The notes below the pieces were generated by a model. The model had not been told where the DNA came from. It ran no database searches and was given only the letters and a program-made list of their open reading frames with translations. From NCBI RefSeq assembly GCF_028290205.1, contig NZ_JAQGKF010000168.1, forward strand, positions 1 through 51,655: a stretch of DNA of 51,655 nt, given 5' to 3'. Source of the DNA: Enterovirga sp. Its GTDB lineage: Bacteria; Pseudomonadota; Alphaproteobacteria; Rhizobiales; Beijerinckiaceae. Positions 1 through 7,756 of this stretch are shown piece after piece (the first letter of the stretch is position 1; each line of letters opens with the position of its first letter). The position numbers and the translations under genes were made by a program.

Positions 1-69
1 GCCATCCAGGGCGGCCCGCCGCCGTCCGGCGGGCCCGGCGAACAGCCGGAGGCGAGCGCCCGTGCTTGA
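1..69 (+). CDS. 3' end of an upstream gene (partial)
   Basis: An open frame runs from the first base to a TGA at 67-69 and encodes a low-complexity Pro/Gly/Ala-rich tail. It overlaps the GTG start of the next gene by 8 bases, as is common inside ABC-transporter operons. In Liv-type operons the gene before the two ATPases is usually a membrane permease, so this may be the tail of a LivM-like permease. That identity is an inference from position, because no membrane segment or domain is visible in these 22 residues. Confidence 0.4.
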   Translation, partial: AIQGGPPPSGGPGEQPEASARA

Positions 70-859
70 GGTCTTCGGCCTGACCAAGCGCTTCGGCGGG
101 CTCGCCGCCGTGAAGGACGTGTCGACCACCTTCGAGCGCGGCCGCATCACGGCCGTGATCGGACCCAATGGGGCCGGCAAGACGACCTTCTTCAATCTCG
201 CGGCCGGCACCTACCGGCCGAGCGCCGGCACCATCCGGCTCGACGGCCAGGACATCACCGGCATGCGGCCGGACCGGGTCGCGCTGCTCGGCCTCGCCCG
301 CACCTTTCAGACCACGACGCTGTTTGAGGATGCGAGCGTGCTCGACAACCTCATCGTCGGCCACCGCCTGCGGACCCGCTCCACCCTGCTGGACGTGGTG
401 CTGAACACGGCACGCCTCAGGAGCGACGAGCGCGCCTGCCGGGCCAAGGCCGAGGAGGCCCTGCGCTTCGTCGGGCTCGAACACGCGGCCTCCCAGGTCG
501 TCGCCGACATCAGCCAGGAGGAGAAGAAGCGGGTCGCCTTCGCGCTGGCGCTCGCCACCGATCCCCGCATCGTGCTGCTCGACGAGCCGGCCGGGGGCGT
601 AAATCCGGAGGAGACGGTCGGGCTCGCGGCGCTGATCCGCAAGATGGCGGAGAGCGGGCTCACCGTCGGCCTGATCGAGCACAAGATGGGCATGGTGATG
701 GGGCTCGCCGACCGGATCGTGGTGCTGGATCACGGCGAGAAGATCGCCGAGGGCACGCCGGCCGAGATCTCCCGCAACGAGGCCGTGATCGAGGCCTATC
801 TCGGCGCCGACCACCCGCAGGTGGCGGAGCCGACCGGAGATCAGCATGCTCCGGTGTGA
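62..859 (+). CDS. Liv-type ABC transporter ATP-binding protein (LivG-like)
   Basis: Cytoplasmic ATPase subunit of a Liv/HAAT-type ABC importer, 265 residues, close to the usual length. It has a Walker A motif (GPNGAGKTT, about residues 34-42), a Walker B (IVLLDEP, about 170-176) and a switch His in LIEHKMG (about 207). The C-loop is odd: where LSGGQ or LSYGQ is expected it reads ISQEE before KKRVAFALALA. The GTG start overlaps the preceding frame, and the end overlaps the second ATPase by 14 bases. The neighbours (binding protein, RraA-like protein, sugar-acid dehydratase) suggest a sugar acid or related carboxylate as cargo rather than branched-chain amino acids. Confidence 0.9.
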   Translation: MLEVFGLTKRFGGLAAVKDVSTTFERGRITAVIGPNGAGKTTFFNLAAGTYRPSAGTIRLDGQDITGMRPDRVALLGLARTFQTTTLFEDASVLDNLIVGHRLRTRSTLLDVVLNTARLRSDERACRAKAEEALRFVGLEHAASQVVADISQEEKKRVAFALALATDPRIVLLDEPAGGVNPEETVGLAALIRKMAESGLTVGLIEHKMGMVMGLADRIVVLDHGEKIAEGTPAEISRNEAVIEAYLGADHPQVAEPTGDQHAPV

Positions 860-1553
860 GAACGCGACCTTGGATTACGGCAGCTACCGGGCCCTGTCCG
901 GCGTGACGCTGCATGTGGATGCGGGCGAGCTCGTCGTCATGCTGGGCGCCAACGGGGCCGGAAAGTCGTCGCTGTTCCTGGCGATCAGCGGCCTGCGCCG
1001 CCTCGCCGGCGGCTCCATCCGGCTCGGAGACAGGGACCTGGCCGGCCGCAAGCCGTCCGAAATCGTCGAGGCCGGGCTGGTGCAATGCCCGGAGGGCCGC
1101 AAGCTCTTCCCGGGCATGTCGGTCGAGAAGAACCTGATGCTCGGCGCCTATGTGCATCGGGGCGACCCGGCCGGCTCGAAACCCATCCTGGAGCGGGTCT
1201 TCGGCATGTTCCCGATCCTTCGGGACAAGCGCAACGACCCGGCCGGCTCGCTGTCCGGCGGCCAGCAGCAGATGGTCGCGATCGGCCGCGCCCTGATGGG
1301 ACGGCCCAAGGTGCTGTTGCTGGACGAGCCCACGCTCGGGCTGGCCCCGCTGGTGGTCAAGCAGGTCATGGCCGCCATTCGGGACATCAATCGGGCGGGC
1401 ACCACCGTGCTCCTGGCCGAGCAGAACGCCTATGCGGCCCTGCAGATCGCGGGCCGGGCCTATGTGCTCGAGAGCGGCCGCATCGTCATGGAGGGTCGTC
1501 CCGACGAATTGCTCGGGGACGCCCGCATCCGCCGGGCCTATATCGGAGCATGA
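846..1553 (+). CDS. Liv-type ABC transporter ATP-binding protein (LivF-like)
   Basis: Second cytoplasmic ATPase of the same importer, 235 residues, typical for LivF. Walker A is GANGAGKSS (about 33-41), the signature is a canonical LSGGQ (about 135-139), Walker B is VLLLDEP, and the D-loop region reads LGLAP. The switch region is LLAEQN, as is normal for LivF. The ATG start lies inside the end of the previous gene with a GGAG ribosome site at 835-838, so translation is coupled. A hairpin follows the stop codon directly and separates the ATPases from the binding-protein gene. Confidence 0.93.
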   Translation: MLRCENATLDYGSYRALSGVTLHVDAGELVVMLGANGAGKSSLFLAISGLRRLAGGSIRLGDRDLAGRKPSEIVEAGLVQCPEGRKLFPGMSVEKNLMLGAYVHRGDPAGSKPILERVFGMFPILRDKRNDPAGSLSGGQQQMVAIGRALMGRPKVLLLDEPTLGLAPLVVKQVMAAIRDINRAGTTVLLAEQNAYAALQIAGRAYVLESGRIVMEGRPDELLGDARIRRAYIGA

Positions 1554-1577
1554 CCCCGAACGGATCCCATTCGGGTC
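1552..1577 (+). terminator. Hairpin just after the LivF-like gene
   Basis: CCCGAA (1555-1560) pairs with TTCGGG (1570-1575) around a 9-base loop, and GAC/GTC extends the stem past one bulged C. There is no T-run. It may attenuate or stabilise the transcript between the ATPase genes and the binding-protein gene. Confidence 0.35.
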
Positions 1578-1693
1578 TCGTGGGCGGTGCGGACCGCGGG
1601 GGGCCAGGTTCCCTGCGGAGCACCGAACACCCCTTCGCGAACAGCCCGGCACGAGGCTGAGTGGACACCACCAGATCGACAGGGAGGATGAGA

Positions 1694-2863
1694 ATGACCA
1701 CCAACCGACGCAGCCTTCTGGCCGGTGCGGCCGGCCTTGCGCTGACCGCCGGCACCGCTCGCGCGCAGCAGGAGAGCGTGACCATCGGCTGGACGGGCCC
1801 GCTCTCCGGGGGGGCGGCCCTTTACGGCAAGAACACCCTCACCGGCCTCGAAATGGCCGCCAAGGAGATCAACGATGCCGGCGGCCTCGATGTCGGCGGC
1901 AAGAAGGTGAAGATCAACGTCGTCGCCCTGGACGACAAGTATTCGCCCTCGGAAGCGGCCGTGAACGCCAAGCGGCTGCGGGCGCAGTACAAGGCGCCGG
2001 TGGTGTTCTGCCCGCATTCGGGCGGCAACTTCGCCATGCAGGCGTTCAACGAGCAGGACGGTTTCGTGGTCGCGGCCTATACGAGCGTGCCGCAGATGAC
2101 GGAGCGCGGCAACAAGCTGACCCTGCGCATCCCGCCCTCCTTTGCCGGCTACGTCACGCCCTTCATCAAGGTCACGATGGAGCGCTTCGGCAAGAAGCTC
2201 GGCATGGGCGGCGCCGATCACGACTACGCCAAGGCCTGGGCGGCGCTGATCGCGCCGGCCTGGAAGACGGCCGGCGGCACCGTCGTGGCCGAGAACCCGA
2301 TGTCCTACAACAAGGACACGGATTTCTACTCGGGCGTGAGCCGGATCACGGCGGCGAGCCCGGACGTGATGTTTGTGGGCGGCGCCTCCGAGCCGACCGC
2401 CCTGGTGGTGCGCCAGGCCCGCGAACTCGGGTTCCAGGGCGGGTTCATCGTGATGGACCAGGCCAAGCTCGACGAGATGGCCGCGGTGCTGGGCGGCTAC
2501 CAGATGCTCGAGGGCTCCATCGGCACGCTGCCCATCGTGTTCGACTCGCGGCCGGGCCCGAAGGACTTCGTGGCCCGCTTCCGCAAGATCTACAGCAAGG
2601 ACCCGGGCTCGGAATCCTCGCTCAACTACTCGGCCCTGAACGCGGTCGCCGACGCCATGCGGCTCGCCGGCACCACAGCGGACGCGGCCGCGATCCACGC
2701 CAAGCTGTCGGACGCCTTCAAGGGCCTGCCGCAGAGCCGCAATCCGTCGGTGATCGGCGGCGTCGACCCCCGCGGCGGCTCCAACGCCCAGCTCCTCGTG
2801 GCCACCGTCAAGGACGGCAAGATCGTGCCGATCGACGCGGCGACGGGCGCGCTGCAGAACTGA
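1694..2863 (+). CDS. Periplasmic substrate-binding protein, Liv/amide type
   Basis: Type I periplasmic binding protein of the ABC importer, 389 residues. The start at 1694 was chosen because AGGGAGG (1681-1687) sits 6 bases upstream; an in-frame ATG at 1688 is too close to it. The N-terminus has a twin-arginine-like NRRSLL followed by a hydrophobic stretch and an ARAQQ cleavage region, so Tat export is likely. The mature protein opens with ITIGW-like TIGWTGPLSGG, typical of LivK/AmiC/urea-type binders. Order with the two ATPases and the catabolic genes suggests it captures the compound degraded by the next two enzymes. The ligand cannot be named. Confidence 0.88.
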   Translation: MTTNRRSLLAGAAGLALTAGTARAQQESVTIGWTGPLSGGAALYGKNTLTGLEMAAKEINDAGGLDVGGKKVKINVVALDDKYSPSEAAVNAKRLRAQYKAPVVFCPHSGGNFAMQAFNEQDGFVVAAYTSVPQMTERGNKLTLRIPPSFAGYVTPFIKVTMERFGKKLGMGGADHDYAKAWAALIAPAWKTAGGTVVAENPMSYNKDTDFYSGVSRITAASPDVMFVGGASEPTALVVRQARELGFQGGFIVMDQAKLDEMAAVLGGYQMLEGSIGTLPIVFDSRPGPKDFVARFRKIYSKDPGSESSLNYSALNAVADAMRLAGTTADAAAIHAKLSDAFKGLPQSRNPSVIGGVDPRGGSNAQLLVATVKDGKIVPIDAATGALQN

Positions 2864-2886
2864 CCTCGCCGGAGCGATCCGGCGAA

Positions 2887-2913
2887 GATCCCCGGGCCCG
2901 GCCCCCGGGGATC
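2887..2913 (+). terminator. Strong GC hairpin after the binding-protein gene
   Basis: Perfect 10-bp arms, GATCCCCGGG (2887-2896) and CCCGGGGATC (2904-2913), with a 7-base loop. It lies 23 bases after the stop codon and has no T-run. It is the first of two adjacent hairpins. Confidence 0.5.
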
Positions 2914-2925
2914 CGATCATCCGCC

Positions 2926-2953
2926 CTTCCGGGGCCGCAAAGCGGCCCGGAAG
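2926..2953 (+). terminator. Second strong hairpin before the RraA-like gene
   Basis: CTTCCGGGGCCGC (2926-2938) pairs with GCGGCCCGGAAG (2942-2953) across an AAA loop, giving 12 pairs with one bulged G. No T-run follows. With the hairpin at 2887-2913 it forms a tandem structure that probably limits read-through into the catabolic genes or protects the upstream message. Confidence 0.5.
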
Positions 2954-3026
2954 CCATGCTTGAACGATGGCCCTTGCGTCGGCCCGGCGCCGCATCGCGA
3001 CCCGACCCGACGTCCGAGGAGGACCC

Positions 3027-3743
3027 ATGCCGCTTTCCGCCGCGACCCGCGACAAGCTCAAGAAAGTCTCCACCGCGACCCTGACCACGGCCCTGTTCAA
3101 GCGCGGCCTGCGCAACCAGTGGATCCAGAACGTCCAACCCATCAATCCCTCCGCCGGGCCCATGGTCGGCGAGGCGTTCACCCTGCGCTACATGCCGGCG
3201 CGCGAGGACCTGAACCCGATCTCCGTGTTCCAGGACCGCGCCCACCCGCAGCGCAAGGCGGTCGAGGATTGCCCGGCCGGTGCCGTCCTGGTGATCGACA
3301 GCCGCCAGGACGCGCGCGCCGCGTCGGCCGGCGCCATCCTGGTCTCGCGCCTGATGGTGCGGGGCGTCGCCGGCGTCGTCACGGACGGCGGCTTCCGGGA
3401 CACGCCGGAGATCGCCGAGCTCGCCATTCCAGCCTACCACCAGCGGCCCGCGGCCCCAACAAACCTGACCCTGCACCAGGCCATCGACATCAACGTCCCG
3501 ATCGGCTGCGGCGATGCCCCGGTCTTTCCCGGCGACGTGGTGGTGGGGGATGCCGAGGGCGTGGTCATCCTGCCGGCCCACCTCGCGGCGGAGCTTGCCG
3601 ACGAGGCGACCGAGATGACGGCCTTCGAGGATTTCGTCATGGAAAAGGTGCTGGACGGCCGCTCGATTCTCGGCCTCTACCCGCCGACGGACCCGAAGAC
3701 GAACGGGGAGTACGCGGAGTGGCGCAAGGTGAACCGGCGGTGA
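3027..3743 (+). CDS. RraA / HMG-aldolase family protein
   Basis: Member of the RraA-like family, which includes class II pyruvate aldolases acting on 4-hydroxy-4-methyl-2-oxoglutarate and related 2-oxo acids. It has 238 residues from the ATG at 3027, which follows GAGGAGG (3016-3022). The core motif TDGGFRD (about residues 119-125) keeps the Arg124-Asp125 pair used in catalysis and metal binding by aldolase members. A second family motif, CGDAPVFPGD, follows near residue 165. It is 33 bases before a sugar-acid dehydratase, so cleavage of a 2-keto-3-deoxy acid into pyruvate and an aldehyde is a reasonable inference. A role as RNase E regulator is unlikely here. Confidence 0.85.
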   Translation: MPLSAATRDKLKKVSTATLTTALFKRGLRNQWIQNVQPINPSAGPMVGEAFTLRYMPAREDLNPISVFQDRAHPQRKAVEDCPAGAVLVIDSRQDARAASAGAILVSRLMVRGVAGVVTDGGFRDTPEIAELAIPAYHQRPAAPTNLTLHQAIDINVPIGCGDAPVFPGDVVVGDAEGVVILPAHLAAELADEATEMTAFEDFVMEKVLDGRSILGLYPPTDPKTNGEYAEWRKVNRR

Positions 3744-3776
3744 GCCGGACGCCGCGTCCAGCGCCGGAGAGGTGAC

Positions 3777-5504
3777 ATGACCAGCCGCAAAGCCCTCGCC
3801 GATCTGCGCTCGCAGCGCTGGTTCGGCCCGGCCGATCTGCGCTCCTTCGGCCACCGCTCGCGCGCCCTGCAGATGGGCTACGAGCGCGAGGACTTTCTCG
3901 GCAAGCCGATCGTCGCGATCATCAACACGTGGTCCGACCTCCAGCCGTGCCACCAGCATTTCAAGGCGCGGGTCGAGCACGTGAAGCGCGGCGTCTGGCA
4001 GGCCGGCGGCTTTCCGGTCGAGCTGCCGGCTCTGTCCTTGTCCGAAAGCTTCACCAAGCCGACCACCATGCTTTACCGCAATCTGCTCGCGCTCGAGACC
4101 GAGGAGTTGCTGCGCCAGCACCCGGTCGACGGCGCCGTGCTGATGGGCGGCTGCGACAAGACCACGCCCGCCACCGTGATGGGCGCGATCTCGATGAACC
4201 TGCCCTTCGTGTTCATGCCGGCGGGGCCGATGATGCGCGGCCATTTCGGCGGCACCATCCTGGGGTCCGGCTCCGACGTCTGGAAATACTGGGCCGAGAA
4301 GGAAGCCGGCACCATCACGAACCAGCAATGGAACGACATGGAGGCCGGGATCGCCCGCTCGGCCGGCACCTGCATGACGATGGGCACGGCCTCCACCATG
4401 ACCATCATCACCGAGGCGCTGGGCCTGACGCTGCCCGGCGCCTCCTCGATCCCGGCCGCGGACGCAGCCCATCCCCGCATGGCCGGGGCCTGCGGGCGGC
4501 GCATCGTCGACATGATCTGGGAGGACCTGAAACCTTCCGACATCCTGGACCGGCGCTCAGTCCAGAACGCGCTCGTGGTGCACAACGCGCTGGCGGGCTC
4601 CACTAACGCCATGATCCATCTCGTGGCGATGGCGGCCCGGGCCGGGATCAAGCTCGATCTGCGCGAGTTCGACGAGGTCGCGGGCCGCGTCCCGGTGATC
4701 GCCAACGTGAGGCCGTCCGGCGCCTGGCTGATGGAGGAATTCCACATCGCGGGCGGCACGCTGGCGCTGATGAACCGGCTGCGCGACCTGCTCGACCTGG
4801 ACGCCCGCACCGTCTCGGGCACCAGCCTCGGCGAGGGCATCGCGGAGGCCAAGGTCTATGACGACGACGTGATCCGGCCGCTGGACAAGCCGATCGCCGC
4901 CTCGGGCGGCACCGCCATCCTGTACGGCAACATCGCGCCGCATGGCTGCGTGATCAAACCGCCGGCCGCCGAGGCGCGGCTGCTGCAGCATACCGGCCCG
5001 GCGCTGGTCTTCGACCATTACGACGCGATGTCGGCGGCCGTGAACGACCCCGATCTCGACTGCACCGCCGACACGGTGCTGATCCTGCGCAATGCCGGCC
5101 CGATCGGCGGCCCCGGCATGCCGGAATGGGGCATGCTGCCCCTGCCCAAGAAGCTGCTGCAGCAGGGCGTGCGCGACATGGTCCGCATCTCGGATGCCCG
5201 CATGTCGGGCACGAGTTACGGCGCCTGCATCCTGCACGTCTCACCCGAGGCGGCGGTGGGCGGGCCGCTGGCCGCGGTTCGGAATGGCGACCTCGTGACG
5301 GTGGACGTGCCGGCCCGCTCCCTGCACCTGCACGTCTCGGACGAGGAGATCGCGTCGCGTCTGGAGAGCTGGAAGCCGCCCCGGCCCGATTATCCGCGCG
5401 GCTACAACCGGCTCTTCGCCCAGCATGTCCGCCAGGCGCACGAGGGTTGCGACTTCGACTTCCTGGAAGGCGCGGGCGGGATCCCGGAGCCCGAGATCCA
5501 CTAA
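3777..5504 (+). CDS. IlvD/Edd dehydratase, L-arabinonate dehydratase type
   Basis: Iron-sulphur dehydratase converting an aldonate to a 2-keto-3-deoxy acid in the cytoplasm; 575 residues, normal for pentonate/hexonate dehydratases. The three cluster cysteines are present at C58 (DLQPCHQ), C126 (GGCDKTTPA) and C199 (GTCMTMGTAS). D127 and K128 match the Mg-binding Asp and carbamylated Lys of the family. The catalytic Ser region ISDARMSGTSYG is intact near the C-terminus. Pairing of C58/C126/C199 and overall length fit L-arabinonate or D-xylonate/galactonate dehydratases better than dihydroxyacid dehydratase (IlvD). It follows the RraA-like gene and probably shares its transcript. Confidence 0.9.
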   Translation: MTSRKALADLRSQRWFGPADLRSFGHRSRALQMGYEREDFLGKPIVAIINTWSDLQPCHQHFKARVEHVKRGVWQAGGFPVELPALSLSESFTKPTTMLYRNLLALETEELLRQHPVDGAVLMGGCDKTTPATVMGAISMNLPFVFMPAGPMMRGHFGGTILGSGSDVWKYWAEKEAGTITNQQWNDMEAGIARSAGTCMTMGTASTMTIITEALGLTLPGASSIPAADAAHPRMAGACGRRIVDMIWEDLKPSDILDRRSVQNALVVHNALAGSTNAMIHLVAMAARAGIKLDLREFDEVAGRVPVIANVRPSGAWLMEEFHIAGGTLALMNRLRDLLDLDARTVSGTSLGEGIAEAKVYDDDVIRPLDKPIAASGGTAILYGNIAPHGCVIKPPAAEARLLQHTGPALVFDHYDAMSAAVNDPDLDCTADTVLILRNAGPIGGPGMPEWGMLPLPKKLLQQGVRDMVRISDARMSGTSYGACILHVSPEAAVGGPLAAVRNGDLVTVDVPARSLHLHVSDEEIASRLESWKPPRPDYPRGYNRLFAQHVRQAHEGCDFDFLEGAGGIPEPEIH

Positions 5505-5514
5505 CGGCCGGCCG

Positions 5515-5534
5515 GCCGCCGGATCAGCGGCGGC
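5515..5534. terminator. Hairpin between convergent genes
   Basis: GCCGCCG (5515-5521) and CGGCGGC (5528-5534) flank GATCAG. The loop covers the stop codon of the minus-strand ATPase gene. It lies between convergent genes and could end transcripts from both sides. No T-run, and the surrounding DNA is repetitive GGCC, so confidence is limited. Confidence 0.35.
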
Positions 5535-7191
5535 GGTCGCCCGACACCCCCCCCAGGGTGTTGCGGATGATCCGTCCGGCCTCCCGGGCGATCTGGGTCG
5601 AGGCGGACCGGGCAAAGGATTGCGCGGCCGAGCGGATCACCAGCTCGGTCATGGACATCTTGGCCCGCCCGCCCTTGCCTGAGGCGGCGCCACCGCCGGC
5701 CAGCACCGTGCCGAGCTGGCCCAGCAGGCCGCCGAGCCCGCCCGATTCGGCCGCCCCCTGAGCCGCCTCGGCGCCCATGTCCTTGCGCTTGGCCAGCATC
5801 TCGTAGGCGCTCTCGCGGTCGAGGGTCTGGTCGTACTTGCCGCGCAGCGGGCTCGCGGCCATCACCTCGCGCCGCTCCGCCTCGGTCAGCGGCCCGACCT
5901 GCGCCATCGGCGGCGCGATCCGGGTCCGCTCCACCACGGACGGCACCCCGCCCGGCTCCAGCATGGAAACGAGGGCCTCGCCGACCGCGAGTTCGAGAAT
6001 GGCCTCGTCGGTGCGGAAGGTCGGGTTCTGCCTGAACGTCTCGGCCGCGGCCCTCACGGCCTTCTGGTCGCGCGGCGTGAAGGCCCGCAGCGCGTGCTGC
6101 ACCTTGTTGCCGAGCTGACCCAGCACCGCCTCGGGCACATCGAGCGGGTTCTGGGTCACGAAATACACCCCGACCCCCTTGGAGCGGATCAGCCGCACGA
6201 CCTGCTGCACCGCGTCCAAGAGCGGCTTCGGCGCATCGTTGAAGAGGAGGTGCGCCTCGTCGAAGAAGAAGACGAGCTTCGGCTTGTCGAGATCGCCGAC
6301 CTCTGGCAGCGTCTCAAACAGCTCCGACAGCATCCAGACCAGGAACGACGCGTAGAGGCGCGGCCGCGTCATCAGCTTGTCGGCCGCCAGGATGTTGATC
6401 ACGCCGCGGCCGTCGCGGTCCTGGCGGATGAAGTCCGTGAGTTCGAGCGCCGGCTCGCCCAGGAACTTGTCCGCACCCTGGTTCTCCAACACCAGGAGCT
6501 GGCGCTGGATGGCCCCGATCGAGGCCTTGGCGAGGTTGCCGTAGCGCTGGATCACGTCGTCCGAGCGGTCGGAGACGAATTGCAGCAGGGCCCGCAGGTC
6601 CTTGAGGTCGAGAACCGGGAGGTTGTTGTCGTCCGCAACCCGGAAGGCGATGTTGAGCACGCCCTCCTGCGTGTCGTTCAGCTCGAGAAGCCGCGACAGC
6701 AGCAGCGGGCCCATCTCGGTGACGGTGGCCCGGATGGGATGGCCCTGCTCGCCGAAGATGTCCCAGAACACCACCGGAAAGCGGTCGGGCTGGTACGGGA
6801 TGCCGATCTCGGCCGCCCGCTTGACGAAGACCTCCTTGCCCTGGCCCGGGGCCGCGACGCCGGAGAGATCGCCCTTGATGTCCGCCGCGAAGACCGACAC
6901 GCCCGCATTGGACAGCCCCTCGGCCAGAACCTGCAGGGTCACGGTCTTGCCGGTGCCGGTCGCGCCGGCCACGAGGCCGTGCCGGTTGGCGAGCTTCAGC
7001 GTCAGGTATTCGGGCTTGCCGCTCTTGCCGATCAGAAGCCGCCCGTCCTGCGGCGCGGCCGCCGCACGGGGCGTCAGCTCGGGCGGGGCCGAGGCCGCGG
7101 ACTCGCCGGCCGGGGCCCGCTCTCCCCACGGGCCGGAGCCGGGCTTCAGCTTGATGCGCGGGATGCCGCCGCCCTTGCCTTCGCCTGCCAT
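5524..7191 (-). CDS. HerA-like ATPase, DUF853 family
   Basis: Predicted cytoplasmic P-loop ATPase of the DUF853/YjgR family, relatives of HerA/FtsK DNA translocases; 555 residues. A disordered Pro/Ala-rich N-terminus (about 1-45) precedes the ATPase core. Walker A is GATGTGKT (about 76-83) and Walker B is KLVFFFDEAHLLF (about 304-316). The C-terminus holds a Gly-rich segment and ends in an Arg-rich tail. The cellular role of this family is not established. It stands alone on the minus strand, convergent with the dehydratase gene and divergent from the DUF2267-like gene. Confidence 0.88.
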   Translation of the reverse strand: MAGEGKGGGIPRIKLKPGSGPWGERAPAGESAASAPPELTPRAAAAPQDGRLLIGKSGKPEYLTLKLANRHGLVAGATGTGKTVTLQVLAEGLSNAGVSVFAADIKGDLSGVAAPGQGKEVFVKRAAEIGIPYQPDRFPVVFWDIFGEQGHPIRATVTEMGPLLLSRLLELNDTQEGVLNIAFRVADDNNLPVLDLKDLRALLQFVSDRSDDVIQRYGNLAKASIGAIQRQLLVLENQGADKFLGEPALELTDFIRQDRDGRGVINILAADKLMTRPRLYASFLVWMLSELFETLPEVGDLDKPKLVFFFDEAHLLFNDAPKPLLDAVQQVVRLIRSKGVGVYFVTQNPLDVPEAVLGQLGNKVQHALRAFTPRDQKAVRAAAETFRQNPTFRTDEAILELAVGEALVSMLEPGGVPSVVERTRIAPPMAQVGPLTEAERREVMAASPLRGKYDQTLDRESAYEMLAKRKDMGAEAAQGAAESGGLGGLLGQLGTVLAGGGAASGKGGRAKMSMTELVIRSAAQSFARSASTQIAREAGRIIRNTLGGVSGDRRR

Positions 7192-7288
7192 CCTCAGTCC
7201 CCGCTGATTTGCAGCCTCGCGGGCGGTGTCATACGCAATCGGCCACCGGGCGGCTACACGCGGACCGCCTCAGCCCCAGGAGCGGCAC

Positions 7289-7675
7289 ATGGAAGAACTC
7301 ACCTCCCGCATCGTCCAGGCGACCGGGCTCGACGCGGCCGTGGTCGAGAAGGCGGTCGGTCTCATCCTGGCTTTTCTCGCCAAGGACGGCCCGACCGAAG
7401 AGGTGAGCCGGCTGTTCGAGGCCATCCCCGGCGCGCAGCAGGCGGTGGCAACCTCCGGTGACGGCGGCCCCGGCGAAAGCGCCGGCGGGTTGATGGGCAT
7501 GTTGGGCGGCGGCGGCGTCATGGCGCTCGGCCAGAAGCTGATGGCAGCCGGCGTTCCCATGGGCCAGATGCAGCCGCTTGGGCGCGAGCTCTTCGCCTAT
7601 GGCCGCGAAAAGGCCGGCGAGGACGTCATGGGACCGATCGTCGGCTCGGTGCCGGGCCTCAGCCAGTTCGTGTGA
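7289..7675 (+). CDS. Small DUF2267-like protein of unknown function
   Basis: 128-residue protein starting at the ATG at 7289, with CAGGAGCGG just upstream as ribosome site. The N-terminal helical part (about 1-60) matches the pattern of DUF2267-like small proteins: a hydrophobic helix VEKAVGLILAFLAKDG, then a conserved Phe-Glu-Ala-Ile-Pro-Gly turn. A Gly-rich hinge (about 63-85) with GGLMGMLGGGG follows, then a short C-terminal helical part. No signal peptide or catalytic motif is visible. It is transcribed divergently from the DUF853 gene. The family assignment is tentative. Confidence 0.7.
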   Translation: MEELTSRIVQATGLDAAVVEKAVGLILAFLAKDGPTEEVSRLFEAIPGAQQAVATSGDGGPGESAGGLMGMLGGGGVMALGQKLMAAGVPMGQMQPLGRELFAYGREKAGEDVMGPIVGSVPGLSQFV

Positions 7676-7756
7676 CGGCCGCTGGCGAGCCGCGCAGCGG
7701 GCGAGGAGAGGTTAAAGGGGCGCTAACCGGCGGCTGGTAGCCCCGACCGTCGGGCC

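Noticed and set aside
3027-3743. RNase E inhibitor RraA as function of the RraA-like protein
   Set aside because: The gene lies in a sugar-acid operon and keeps the Arg-Asp pair needed for aldolase activity. The name RraA is inherited from a family that is mostly enzymatic.
2808-4472. Long minus-strand open frames opposite the RraA-like and dehydratase genes
   Set aside because: Such frames occur opposite almost every gene here because stop codons are rare in GC-rich DNA. The composition is Arg/Gly/Ala-rich without domains, while the opposite strand encodes clear families.
5505-5518. GGCC-type low-complexity palindrome
   Set aside because: It is a simple CGGCCGGCCGGCCG run, expected by chance at this GC content, and adds nothing beyond the hairpin at 5515-5534.
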